Shown piece after piece: positions 43,569 through 55,600 of a stretch of DNA of 64,000 bases. A program made the translations under genes and the position numbers. A model generated the notes under the pieces. That model did no database searches. It saw nothing but the letters and a program-made list of their open reading frames with translations, and was not told the DNA's origin. The DNA is from Gongronella butleri (taxonomy: Eukaryota; Mucoromycota; Mucoromycetes; Mucorales; Cunninghamellaceae). How positions within the stretch are numbered: position 1 is the stretch's first letter; each line of letters starts with the position of its first letter. Where the stretch lies: assembly GCA_025201375.1 (NCBI GenBank), contig JAIWZP010000064.1:80385-144384 (forward strand), written 5' to 3'.

Positions 43569-46500
43569 GGCTGTTTTTAAATAAAAGAGGAAGAAAAAAA
43601 AAAAAAAAAAAAGAAATCACAAAGAAAGCCCCGCTGCCAAAACAATAAAAATGCAACAGACCCTGCCCCCAGGGAGGCTGAGCCGAACAAGTGCGGCCAA
43701 ACAAATCAAACCCCGCTCCTGGTTGACACCCCTTTCCCCTTGTTGCCTGCTAATTGTAATTGTGCGCGATTCCATTGGTAAATTCAAAAGTTCGCTTTCA
43801 ACAACCCCAAGCCAGCACTGCAGGGCCCAAAAACTCGTCGTAACGTGAAACGACAAGCCAGAAACATCGTGTGGGACTTGATTTGCAACTGTCAAAGATC
43901 GCTGAGGGCCGCTACACACAATCAAAAAAAAAAAAAATAAGCTATTTGATAGGCCGAGAAGAAATTGGGTTCGCGGAATGACACCAAATTTACACACTAA
44001 ATGCATCGCATGGTGAAACGAACAAAAAGCGTCAAAACGAGCGCGGTAGATCCACTCGCTCTCAAGCAATCAGCAAAGTCGCAAAAAGTTTGCGCGCGAA
44101 TAGCGTCTCTGGAAGGCGCCCTAGAGCCTCGCTGACGCGTCCATTAGCACGAGCGATCTCAGGTGCATGGATTCATGTCGGAACAAACGCGTTTCACTCA
44201 ACGACTGACGCGGTTTTTAACGCGTTGAAAATTACATATGATTTTAAACCGTGTCAAAAATGCCAATAAAATTACTTTTTTCATTGATCACGAATGTCAA
44301 TGTACGCAGCGAGCCACTGTCTTTCTGATGGTGTTGGTTTCTTAGAGATGCACTTATTTTTCATCGAGTTTGCCTTGTGGTGAAAAATTGTAGTCAGCAA
44401 ACCCCTGATTTTAAACGTGTCTCTCCCGGTGGAATTGACGCGCTCACCTTGTGCTTGAAGGGCATGGCAATCAAGCGACTTAAATTTCCTCATTTTCAAA
44501 AACCTCGACTGCACCCCCTGGAAAATTGGTGGTTCGTGAAAATCGTGATTGCCCGTCATCCAGTGATCCCAGAGCATCGAGAGATGGCTCATTCGAACGG
44601 CAAAGCTTGCCACTTCCAGATCAACGTCTAGATGCTATAGCAAGTAGCGTAATGATGGAAAAGCAATCAAAATACAACAAACAACATTCTTTTTGGTGCA
44701 AAACAAAATCCACCTAGTTTACAGCGGCGCTCAAGAGCTACTTTTCTGCACAATGAATGGGTCCAGCTACGGAATAAATTTCAGGGCATGTTGTATTGTA
44801 CTAATGCGATCAAAAAGCACTTTGTAAAAAAGCGATTTTTGTGAATGCCATTTAAGCGGGGGAAATTTGCAACCCTACAAAACTTTGCCACGCGCGTATG
44901 CGTCAGCGTCATGGCATCTGAATGAGTTCAGTCACATCGTGACAGCGTGTCCCACTGGCGAGTAATCACTGATTATCTTGATTTTCGACAAATAGCGCAT
45001 GTTCTCGACATTTTTATTAATCAATCAGCTTGAAATTTTGCCCGTCACTCGGGAACGAGTTCCCGGTCAACGTTACATGCGTAATATGGCGCTCCAATGC
45101 ACCAAACGCAAGAAAATCCAAATAGTATAAAGTAAATGCAGCATCTTGGATTTTGTGCGTCCTCTACATTAACTGAGGCATACAAAAAACAGTTGCACCG
45201 TGTAACTACATTGCTAGCTACAATTTTGCTTAGAACAGAAATGTGGTACGTTCGCGTAAAAAGGCAGTTCTGTCATCCCAAAATAAAACAACTATATAAA
45301 TGAGCTTCCTCAGCTTCATGTTATCCAACTCTTTTAAAACCAAGACTAATGCTTTGAGCACGTTGCATTACATGCATTTGCATTATTGAGCAAAGCGCTG
45401 TGGTGCCTAGAAAAAAAGTTTGAAGCAAGAATGGCTGTCTTTTCGAGTGTTTGACTATTACAATTATGCTTCAAACCATTGCACCGCTTTACTGAAAGTT
45501 TCAGGGTTGTAGCTGGCAACGCGAGCCATCTTGTGCACCTGGTTTCGGATGATTCAGTTAATACAGAGGACGCATAAAAACCGAAATGCTGCAATTATTT
45601 TATTTTATTTGGATTATCTTGCGTTTGCTACATTTGAGCGCCATAGTGCAAGCAGCAAAGTTGACCGCGAATTCGGTCACGAATGACTCGCAAAGTTTCA
45701 AGTTGATTCAGTAATGAAAATGTCGAGAAAATGCGCTTTTTGTCGAAAATCAAGATAATCAGCGATTACTTGCCAGTGGGACACACTGCCGCGACGTGAC
45801 TGAGCTTATTCATATGTCACGACGCTGACGCACACGAGCGTTGCAAAATTTCATAGGGTTTTAAATTTCCCTCGCTTAAATGGCATTCACAGAATTGCGT
45901 ATTTTACAAAGTGCATTTTTATTGCATTTTTACAATTCAATGGGCCCTGAGATTCATGCCATGGGTGGACCCCATCCTGGTCCACGAAGTTGTGTGAAAA
46001 AAACGCGTCAAAATAATCGTTTTATTGGGTTTGCAAGCAATTATACCAATAACTGCAAAAATCACCCGACTTGTCTCAACAAGGCATTGCAGAGTCACGA
46101 ACCGCACCCCTCTCGTGGACTGCGCAATCTATAAACCCTGAGTGAGCCTTGGTTTGCAGCTGTAAAAGGCCATCAAGGACACTGCACGAAAATCCAAAAA
46201 TGAGTCGCATCGAGCGCTGGAGAAGGAATTGAAAAATTAGATTGGCAGAAAGACACCAAACTTGCACACAAGGTGTCTCGCATGGTAAAACGACAAAGGG
46301 CGCCAAAAAGAGCGCGGTTGATCTGATCGTTGACAAGCAATGAGCCGTTTTCGTGCTAACTTTAACTGCGAATTGCACTGGAAAAACGCATCTGTGGAGC
46401 TGCGCTGACGCGTCCTCCGGCAAGTGGTGTTCCAGATGCACGAATTTGATTAGAAACAGACGCGTGTCAGTCGACGCCTAACGAGGTTTTTCACGTGTCG

Positions 46501-46981
46501 AAAGTTGCCTATGATTTTAAAACCGTGACAAAAGTGCCAAAAAATCATTTTTTTCATTGATCACTAATGTTCACGTACGCAGTGAACCATGCTCTTTCCG
46601 GTGATATGTGTTTCTTTCATATGCAAGCAATATTCATCGAGCTGTCCTTGAGCCGAAAATAGGAGCTCAAACTCGTTTACGCGGAAACAAGTCAATGGAT
46701 CCCCGGTTTTTATTGCGTTTCTGCCGGTGAGTAAGAGCCATCTGTCATACCGATAAATGGCGTGGCGATCTGAGGGACCTAAATTTCATCCTTTTCAAAT
46801 CCTCGACTGCACCCCTCGGAAAATCCGTGATATTTTAATACGTGCCTTCGCGTCGTGCACGGAGCGCGACACCCCACCACAAGTTAAGTGGTAAGGATTG
46901 AATTCACGCTGCCTGCAACGAATTGACAAATTTCTCATGCGTTTTTAATGATAATTTAGAAAAAGTTACAAAAAATGGTTT
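43569..46981. other. Gene-free region filled by the large composite repeat
   Basis: Apart from about 200 bases at each end, this 3.4 kb consists of repeat units A and B. No open frame has coding character. Confidence 0.7.
43810..46860. repeat. Composite fold-back repeat (A, B, loop, B', A)
   Basis: Unit A at 43810-44600 and again, same orientation, at 46075-46860. Between them lies an inverted pair: left arm about 44755-45250 (TGGGTCCA, GTGAATGCCATTTAAGCGGG, CCCACTGGCGAGTAATCA, ACGCAAGAAAATCCAAAT, TGCGTCCTCTACATTAACTGA) and its reverse complement at about 45450-45985, separated by a roughly 200-nt loop. Sequence identity between arms is moderate, so the structure is old. No transposase or reverse transcriptase is visible. 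Related to the 26.2-28.2 kb element and the solo unit at 12.74 kb. Confidence 0.85.
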
Positions 46982-48262
46982 TTAATCCAATCCGCCTCCA
47001 GCGCCGCCAAGATCAAGTGCGCGCGCGGGTGGGCGTGCTCCGCCGGGAGCGGGGGCGGCAGGCGCGCCACCAAAGAGGCTGCTCATCAGATCCTGCATGA
47101 CATTGCCCTGCTTGCGCGGCTTGGCAATGTTGAAAAAGGCAGCACCAATGTCGTCCATGAGGTCGTCAAAGCCCTTTTGCGATTGGTACAGCGCGCCGTA
47201 CGTCTTTTTGAGCTCCAAAAACAAGTTGCTGCCATCGCGCTGCACGGTGAGCAGCAGCAATTGCGCGAAATTCAGCCACGAATCGTCGTAGCTGGCCACC
47301 TGCACTGTTTCGCCGGCAGGCGTGAATTTGAACGCGTGTTCCTGCTTGGGCGTCACGTTCGCAATCTGCACAAACTTGTCCAGCGCCAACGTCGCGTGGC
47401 GAATGCTCTTCATCGCAAGGTATCTGCGAGAAAGAAAAAAAAAGAAGAAAAATAAATAAAACGCGCATTTTGTGCCATTGAGCCAAGTCTTACTGGAGAA
47501 CGACGCGTGCAATGTAGACGCTCTTGACTTGCTGGTGCCCCTCATGCTCGGCCCATTCGTTGGCGACTTGTGCGAGGACCTCGGCGCTATGGTCGGTGCC
47601 GACAACGAGGTGTTCCTCGGCCAGGGCGTACTTTTGCTCGTGGTAAAAAAGCGTGCCGACGAAATCATGCAGCTCGGGGTCGCCCTCGGGGTATTGGCCA
47701 AACTTTTGCGTCCATCTACAAGGCAATTGAGACGCGTCAGTGACAAAAAATGGAGGTAAAATGAAAAAAAAAGGCAGCCTTACCCAAAGGATTTCGAGAT
47801 GAATGGCTTGCGTCCAGGCTCCGTGGCCGGCAAAAGATCCAGCAGATCAATGACACGGTCTGTGAAAAGGGGAAGTGGGGAGGAAAAAGGTCAGGGGAGA
47901 CACGTCGTTTTTGTCATTCCATTGCGTTTTTTTTTACTCAATGAGACGTCATCCACAGGGAGGCTGGCCAAGACGTACGTGTCCAGCATGTAGTTGGCGA
48001 GATCTGAGCCCGAGGACGGCTGACCTTGCTTGAGGAACGTCAAGGCACCGTCGTTGAGCAGCAAAATCGTCTTGTTGTATTGCTGCTGCTTGTTGTATCT
48101 GAGCAATTGGGTGAGTTTGGGGGCGCCCTTTCTCTTTTATTTTTCGTTTCAAACATACCTTCGCGCGATGGTGCGGTACATCTGATGGGCCTCATAGTAC
48201 TTTCCGTCCATGACGGTCGCCTTTAGCTTCTCCAGCGTCTTGCCCGTGCCTTTTTGTGCCAT
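46982..48262 (-). CDS. GET4: GET4, guided-entry-of-tail-anchored-proteins factor
   Basis: Cytosolic alpha-solenoid that, with Get5, hands tail-anchored proteins from Sgt2 to Get3 for ER insertion. Exons: 48262-48159, 48098-47938, 47859-47784, 47715-47494, 47423-46982; 334 residues, normal size. Family marks: LEKLKATVMDGKYYEAHQMY, TIARRYNKQQQYNK, LLNDGALTFLKQGQPSSGSD, GDPELHDFVGTLFYHEQKY, AEEHLVVGT, and ALDKFVQIAN followed by FAQLLLLTVQRD. The C-terminus is a G/A/P-rich tail after MQDLMSSLFGGA, as in many Get4 proteins. Next to Arb1, same strand, 195 bases apart. Confidence 0.94.
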
Positions 48263-48456
48263 TTTGACGAGAAAATGAGAGAAATAAGCAAAAAGAAAGA
48301 AACGAGGGAAAAAATAGACATGAATTGTGGAGTCGCCTCTCCCTTTTTTTATTCATTGTGCCTTTTTTGGGGCAACGCACGCACACTATTGAGCGACGCT
48401 TTTTTATTTTATTTTATTTTATTTTTTTGCAAAAGATTGCCCATTTTTTTGTTGGT

Positions 48457-50368
48457 TCATTCATCGTCTGGGTCGGCGAATTGGTCGACCATGTAGATGC
48501 TTGGGTATACGCGGTGGCTGCGATCGATGTACCAGAGACCATTGGACAGCTTTTTGATGGTCACCAAGAGCACCATGCCCTCAAACATGTCGTCCACAAT
48601 CGATTTCTCGAGGTACATGTCCAAATTGTCGTCGGTCGCTTCAAATGTCACGTCGTCCAGGTAGCCAAACGTGACCTTGCGCATGTCAGTCTTGGTGTCG
48701 TCCTTTTTGCCCTTGGCGTCGTCTTTTTTATCGTTGGTGGTGTCATTTTGGCCATTGGCCTCCTCCGTTTTGTCGTCCGTTGACGCGTCGACGGGCGTGT
48801 GGATGTGTTTGAGCTTGAGCATGATTTGGTCGTGTTCTTGGACGACTTTAAGGGCGTCCGGGTTGGGAATAACGTGAGCAACTGCCTTTTTTGCCTTTTC
48901 AGTGGCATTGCCAGAGATAGCCAAGCCTTCCAGCATAGTGGCGGCGGCCTGCATCATCTTTGAGTTGCCCATGACCCAGTCGGGGAGGGCAGTGGTGGCG
49001 TCGCTAGGTTCGAGGGCAATGGATTGCGATTCGCCGCCAAAGAGGATGACGCACGAATCATTAAATGCGCCGGGCAGCTGCATGCCGACGCGCTTGCATT
49101 TGGGCAGCTCCACCTTGGCAAGCGCGGCCCACTCGCGCGCCTTTGCAATGTCTTCTTCATAATCGGGGCACACTTTGCGGATCTCCAGGTACCGCAGGAC
49201 CGCATCAACAAGCGGTGCCACCGCCGAAAAGTCTTCCACGGAGATGAACCGGGCTTTGGAGATGAAATTGTTGCCGAGATACACACGCGTCACCTCGCTG
49301 AAGCTGATGTACGCGCCCTCGTCCAATTCTTCAATGTCCGCCACGTCGACGCCCACCGTCTCTTCCGGCGCCTCATCCAGCGCGTCCATCGCACTCAAGC
49401 CAAGCTTGCCACCGCCAAGATACGAATTGGGCCCGGTCTCAATCCCGCCAAATCGCAGATAATCCTCAAACAGGTTCTTGGTCTCTTCCGTGAACCGATG
49501 ATTGCGCCTGTACTTGAAAATCGCGTGCTCCACGCGGTGCGACAACGGATGGCTCCTAAATAAACAATGTATGAATGAATCAATAAATCAATGGACAATA
49601 GAATGTCATTGAACGCGTTCAATCGCACCCAATCGCTCTCAATCGCTTCAATTTGCCCAATTTCCTCGCCATTTCCTCCCAATTCGCCCCAGTTTCCTTC
49701 AACTCCTCTTCAATCCTCCTAATCGCTCCATTTCCTTCCAAAATGTTTCCAAATTCTCTCCATTCCTCCAAAGTCGCCCCCCCCCAATTGACTTACAAAT
49801 CAAAAGGATTGGCGACGGGATCCTCCTTGTAGCGTTCTTCATAGTCAGCAGCGAGCTCCGTGCCGGCGGCAGGCAAGTTCTTGGCTTTCTTCTTCTTCTT
49901 CTTCTTCTTTTTCTTGGGTTCCACCAGGGGCGTGTCGTCGGACAGATCATCCGCGTCGTCCTCGTCGCCCTCAGCCTCGCCGCTGCCGCTTGGGCTGCTC
50001 TGTTGCTCCTCTTGCTCCGACGTGCGTTGTTTGGGTTGCTTGGGCGCCTTTGGCTGGGCGCTGCTGCCGCGCGTCGCTGCGCGCATCAGCTGGGCAGGCG
50101 TGGCAAGATCCTCCGGCATAATCACGCCTGTCGACATTTTCTCCTGGGCAATACGCAGCTGCTCCATCGCCTCCTCGTCCAGGTCCGTCACGATCTCCTG
50201 GTTCTGGCCAAAAATGCGGTCGCTGTCAACGAAGAAAAAAAAAAGCGTGTGTAAGCCCACAAAACGCATAAAACCTACGCTTGGCGCGTCGTTTGCGCAA
50301 AAGCACGCGTTGCAAGCAACTTACATGAGGTCCATGCGACGCTCATCGTCCCACTCTTCGTCAGACAT
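48457..50368 (-). CDS. ARB1: Arb1, Argonaute siRNA chaperone (ARC) complex subunit
   Basis: In fission yeast Arb1 holds Argonaute with duplex siRNA and inhibits slicing until loading into RITS, promoting heterochromatin. Exons: 50368-50325, 50222-49797, 49555-48457; 522 residues. The N-terminal third is charged with a lysine run (KKKKKKKKKKAKN). The Arb1 core starts DPVANPFDLSHPLSHRVEHAIFKYRR, continues RFTEETKNLFEDYLRFGGIETGP and contains PDYEEDIAKAREWAALAKVELP. A K/D-rich insert separates this from the C-terminal block FGYLDDVTFEATDDNLDMYL ... FEGMVLLVTIKKLSNGLWYI. Presence implies an Argonaute-based small-RNA system elsewhere in the genome. Divergent from the ankyrin gene. Confidence 0.88.
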
Positions 50369-50787
50369 GGTGCGGTGGGAAAGAGGGAGAAAAAGAAAAG
50401 AAAAGAACAAAGAAAAAGACGGACGACAGGAACTGGTTTGGCGTTCCAGACGCTTATATGACCGTCAATTCAAAGCCCGACGACGCTACGACGACGCCCC
50501 TACACCAATGCTCTTTGTGTGTCACAAGCGATGAAATTGCATGATGATCACGTACCGCGATCATCGCTTTGGCCCATTGTGCGCGTCGCTTGCCCTCGGT
50601 GAGTGTACATGGCATGGCCCAAACTGAAATAATAAAATAGACTCGTTCGGAAATAACGTCATTGCCCGCACTCTCTTTCTAAAAAAAAAAAAAAAAAAAA
50701 ACGTTAAAATCAAGTCTTTTTCTTTTTCTTTCTCGTTTTTTTCTCGTTTCTCTTGATTTATCCTGTTTTTTCTTTCTTTTTGCCATC
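50369..50787. promoter_or_regulatory. Divergent promoter region Arb1 / ankyrin gene
   Basis: 419 bases between divergent start codons, with A- and T-runs around 50682-50785. No gene and no specific regulatory site recognised. Confidence 0.4.
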
Positions 50788-52422
50788 ATGCCCACGTTTC
50801 TGGCCAAAGCATTGAGCTCGCTACCGTCGGACGGTAAGAAGGCGGTGGTGATGGACAAGCCGCCTGCGGTGTCTGTGCCACGCGACCGGGACGCCGCCAA
50901 AGAGGCGGACACGAGCCCCATTTGGGATATTTCTCCTTCCAAGCTGGCCGACACCCTGGCGCAGCGGCTCGAGCAGGCGGCGATCAAGAGCGCTGCCATT
51001 GTGCCTCAGCAGCAAGACCACCAACTGCCCGAAACACGCGCTCCACGCGTGTCTCCCACATTTTCGCGCTCGCCACCGCCACCGCCGGTGCCTTTGCGTA
51101 AATCCACCGAGAATATGAACGAAAAGGAGGAAAAAGCAGGCCAATGGCACGCGCACCGGTTGTCAATTGCAACGGACACGGCGGCAAATGAGCAAAATGG
51201 CGGAATTGGACAAATGAGCATCTGGTTGGCGGCGGAAGAAGGGAATGTCGACGTTTTCACGCGTCATTTGCTCGCGGCGGCGTCCCCTCGAGAGCGTTTT
51301 GCGTTGGTGAATGCGCGAGACCCTTCGACAGGAGCATCGTTGCTGCATTTGGTCATTACACATGCGAATCCGCCGCTGACTGCTTTTTCTGCGACATCCG
51401 GGACGACTTGCAACCATGAAGCATCGTCGCCGGCGGCCATGCCTCCGCATTTGCGCGCGCCCGAATCGCGTCTTGCAATTGTGAAACTTCTTTTGCAAAA
51501 TGGCGCCGACGCGTCCGCGACAAACGTGTATAGCGTGCAAGCCATCCACATGGTAGCCTTGCATTTCCCCTACCACGCTGTTGCGTTCCTGCAATTGCTT
51601 TTGGATCATGGAGCAAGCGTGCATGCACGTGACGGCGATGGATGGACGCCATTGCATTACGCAACTCGATTTTGCCAGCCGCCCGACGCCGCCATCAAGC
51701 TGCTTGTCCAGCACGGCGCCGACGTCAATGCCATTGACGATTCCAACCACAAAAGCTGCTTATACGGTTTGATTGCCAATGCAGACCACCTCAGTGCCTT
51801 TCAATGGCTCGTCGACGACGCCAATGCTAATGTCCAATCCCGCGGCTTATTCACCTTTTTCGCCTCGCAATCCAATGCCACCGCCGCACATACCTCCGTC
51901 GCTCCCACGTCGTCCCCGTCGTCGTCATCGGCTATGCAATCATCTACTATCGAAAAGGACCAAAACCTCCACAAGGAAAACTCGAGCGCCAATAATGCGC
52001 CTCAAGTCCAACAACAGCAGGCATCACTCGTGTTCCAGGCCGTCAAGTACGCGCGCATCCACATTCTGCGCTATCTCGTCGACACCAAAGCCCATCGCCT
52101 GCGCCACGTCGTGTCCATGGCCGAAATCGACCAGGCAAAGCAGTTGCTGTATTCCGCCCCCACCATCACGCCCCCTGGCGATGAAAATGAGCAGAAAAAC
52201 GGCGAAAACGGAAGCGACAGCGAAGGTCAACAAGAGATGACCGAACAGCAGCGCGCCTTGCGGCACGAATTGGAGCGTTTGCGCGTCATTCTTGAAAAAA
52301 CCCCGCAATCCCTCGTCCAACAGTCCACCAAGCGTGCCCTCTCTGCCTCCTCCACTCGACAACGCCGGTCATCGGTCCTCTGCACACTCGGCCGTTTCCT
52401 CATGAGGCACAAGCGACCGTGA
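50788..52422 (+). CDS. Ankyrin-repeat protein
   Basis: Intronless, 544 residues, cellular role unknown. A disordered N-terminus (with PPPPPVP) precedes about five ankyrin repeats from residue 145 to 350: SIWLAAEEGNVDVFTRHL, GASLLHLVITHANPP, LAIVKLLLQNGADASATN, VAFLQLLLDHGASVHARDG, DGWTPLHYATRF and IKLLVQHGADVNAIDD. An N/S/T-rich linker follows (residues 365-415), then a further ankyrin-like helix pair (ASLVFQAVKYARIHILRYLVD), an acidic linker and a coiled coil (EQQRALRHELERLRVILEKT) with a basic C-terminal end (RQRRSSVLC). No catalytic domain is seen, so it is probably an adaptor. Convergent with PMS1. Confidence 0.85.
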   Translation: MPTFLAKALSSLPSDGKKAVVMDKPPAVSVPRDRDAAKEADTSPIWDISPSKLADTLAQRLEQAAIKSAAIVPQQQDHQLPETRAPRVSPTFSRSPPPPPVPLRKSTENMNEKEEKAGQWHAHRLSIATDTAANEQNGGIGQMSIWLAAEEGNVDVFTRHLLAAASPRERFALVNARDPSTGASLLHLVITHANPPLTAFSATSGTTCNHEASSPAAMPPHLRAPESRLAIVKLLLQNGADASATNVYSVQAIHMVALHFPYHAVAFLQLLLDHGASVHARDGDGWTPLHYATRFCQPPDAAIKLLVQHGADVNAIDDSNHKSCLYGLIANADHLSAFQWLVDDANANVQSRGLFTFFASQSNATAAHTSVAPTSSPSSSSAMQSSTIEKDQNLHKENSSANNAPQVQQQQASLVFQAVKYARIHILRYLVDTKAHRLRHVVSMAEIDQAKQLLYSAPTITPPGDENEQKNGENGSDSEGQQEMTEQQRALRHELERLRVILEKTPQSLVQQSTKRALSASSTRQRRSSVLCTLGRFLMRHKRP

Positions 52423-52660
52423 TAGGCGTGCCTTTTTTTCGTGTTTTTCGTGTTTTTTTCGTGTTTTTTTTCGAGAACGCGCCTTTTTTTTTTCTTTGTC
52501 TTTTTTCATCCACTCATACCTGCACTCTTGTTCAATAATAAACGTGTAATTGCTAATTAGATTTATTGCAAGTGGTTGGATGCTAAAGAAAAAGACGGGG
52601 TTGACGAGGAAAATGCGTTCTTTTGAGGTATCGTTGAGCCGAGGATGCGATGCAAATGGG

Positions 52661-55600
52661 CTAAAATGAGAGAGGATGGATGCATGAAGCGTGTTGATCC
52701 AAAAGGTGCTTGAGGAAAAAGGCAAGTGGGCAAGGCGCACCATACATTTCTTTGAAAAACGCGGCAAGAGCTTGCGGACGCAGCATGTCTAATGGCGTGT
52801 TTGCCCCGCGCTGATGCATTGACTCGAGCAACGAGAGCAAGTCTTTTGCGCCATAGCCCGCAAGATCAAACATGGCCGTCAGATACAGCACAAGGCGCTT
52901 GGTGCCTGAATCTTTTTTATAAAAATCGTCAAAAATGGCCATCAGCCTGCTTGTTTTCCCCCGTGTTTTCCCCCGTGTTTTTCTCTTTTTGTACGCACTC
53001 CCATGGGCTCAATGTATTTTACCTTGTTCCCACTGCAATTGGAAGCCATTGGCGATGACGCAGCGATCTGTGATTACTTTGAATGTACCATGGTCGAGAT
53101 TGGCATGAACGTCCTCATTTGGCAGTGACACGATCATGTTGTACAGGCGATCATCAGGTCTTGATATGATAAACAATGAGAAAAGAGTTTAGTGACACGG
53201 TCATTATTAAAGATGTGCTTGGCGTCCGGGAAGGGCCAAATGTCGCCAAAAATGAAAGGAATCAAATGCTTACCCGAGCTGTAAGACATCCAATGGTTGG
53301 ACCAACTTTGTGCGAGGGACCTGCAGGTCCGTCATGGCCGCTGTCAGCGTCGCTGGAGGGGGCGGGCATCTAAGACATAAGATAAGACAAGAAAAAAATA
53401 TCAATATAACCGCCATGAAACACCAATGAGCGGGTCAATGCGGACCTGGTAGTGTCCAAGACGGCCAATTGAGAAAAGACACGTCCAATGGGTGAATGGC
53501 AGCCGAAAGCAAAGACACACAGAGGTGATGACGGCGCAACAGATGTTGGTTCCATTGTCATGTCCGTTTGTGGCGATGAATTCGCGTGTTTATCGTGGAT
53601 GAGCGATTGCACGCGGTGCTTGTACGCGTCATTGGCTAGGCCGTGGCGCTTTTTGAAACATTGACGGCGCCGCGGGTACGTGGTGGGCAATTGTTGCATC
53701 AGAATCGACGTGTCGCACGTGCTTGTATAGTTGAGCGACGGCTCAAACGTGCTCGACGCGTCGCCCACCGTTCCGAGCAGCTTCAATAGCGTCGTCAGGG
53801 GCGCGCGTGACGGTGATCCAGCGGTGTTTTGCGATGAAATCAGGGATAGTGTCTCTTTGGCCTGTGCGGGTGGCTGTTTCGACGACGATGCGACAGCCGA
53901 CGAAATTGTGCGAGGTCGGAACCCGAAATAATCACGGAGCGACGCGCTTGGCGCGTCATCGATTTTCTCGCCGTCGTGTCTGTCTCTGTCCATGCTTGTT
54001 TTTGTGATTTTTGTACGTTGTGGAGCGGATGTCGGTGTTTCGTCATCGATGCGACGGTGCTTGGCGGCGTGTGACGGGTGCAACAGCGTCTGATGCTGCG
54101 TGTGAACAGCAGGCGTCACAAACAATGGATGTTCTGTGTGTAATGGCATGGATGTCGTGGGATTTCGCTCCGGGCGCTTGCCCAGCGCATTTTGGGACAC
54201 ATGGGTCACAGCCGGTCGTGTTGTTTGTGCATCTGACGTCGTGCTAGAGGTTACGTTGCCGGCAGACGATACTAAAGGGATGGCTGGCGTGCTGACCGGG
54301 GCGCGCGTGCGCCCGATTTGCCAATGATCGCGATTTGTGTTGGGTGTATGATGAACGGTGGCCGTGCTGCCGGAAGGTCGAGTCGTTGTTGGTGTTGCGG
54401 CGATGAAAGAAAAAGATGTTGGAGCAGCTGTAGGCACATATGGACGAGGCAACACGGCGTCATTGCGACGATCAGGCCCAACCTGCCATTGGTCGCGGTG
54501 CGCAGCACGCGCAGTCGAAGTGTGCAAGGAACGTGGCTGCACATCGGCTGATTCGTTTGCTGGTGGACGCATGGCGCCACTTTTAAGTGTGAAAATAAAA
54601 GAAAAAAAAGTCAGATGCCACGTTTTCCAATCCATTGGTCCTTTTTTTTAATTTTTTTTTTTTTTTTTTTACCTCGTGGCTTGCCCATGGTGAAAAAACG
54701 AGCCATAAACATCGTCCAAAACGCGCTCAACCAGCGTGAGCAAACGCTGTTTGTCATGCAGATACACCGTGCTCTTGTCGGGCTCGACATTGACTAACAA
54801 AAGATAAAAAAAAAAAAAATCAGCCGTTTGCTGTGGTTGCACTGGATTTTTGTTACCATCAAAGTCGTGATTCGACATTGAAATGTCCAAGTAGACAAAT
54901 GGTGTCTTTCTAGGTTCGTCTTTAGAAAAACAAAGGATGAATCATCAATGAACATGCCAATTCAATCCTTTTTTTTTTACCATCATCCATGTGCACAGCC
55001 TGTTTGTATCTCTTTCGCATCATGGTGGCAATCTCCCTGAGCTCGGATTTCGCGTAATTGATCGGCCGCTGGTTGATGTAGAAAAAGAAACGGTCGGTCG
55101 TGGCCAAAACACACGCAGGATCTATAAAAAAAAAAGGGGGGGATGAGACGCATTGTTCGCGACAAAAGAAAAAAAGGGTTATACCTGCGGTCAGTGCAGG
55201 CAGGACGCAATGCAGAGTGATGGGCACCGTGTCGCCCGAGAGCAATTGTTGGTCGAATTCCTCAACAACGACCTTGTCGACGAGGGCAGAGGCGAGCGTG
55301 TTGTTGAAGCTGAGGCGTACGGCGTCAATGGTGCTAGTGGCCGTCGGTTTGACAATCGGAGGTTGCTTGGAAGGCGTGGTCTGCGATTTCGGCAATTGGC
55401 GGCACGCAAATCGCACCGATGGATGACTGAGCGCGTATCGCGTCAACGTCTCGTGGATCCGCCTCAATGCGCCCAATCGATCCTTCATCGCCACTTGCCG
55501 ACGCACAGGTGTATTCACAAACGCGCGCTCTACACAAATACGCGTGCCGGACGTAGCTATTACACTCGTTGTCGTTTCGCTAAAAGAAAAAAACGCGTGT

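Noticed and set aside
44281..44613. Open frames inside the repeat units (also 13380-13679 and 46076-46441)
   Set aside because: The frames are not conserved between copies of the same repeat, so there is no sign of an encoded transposase.
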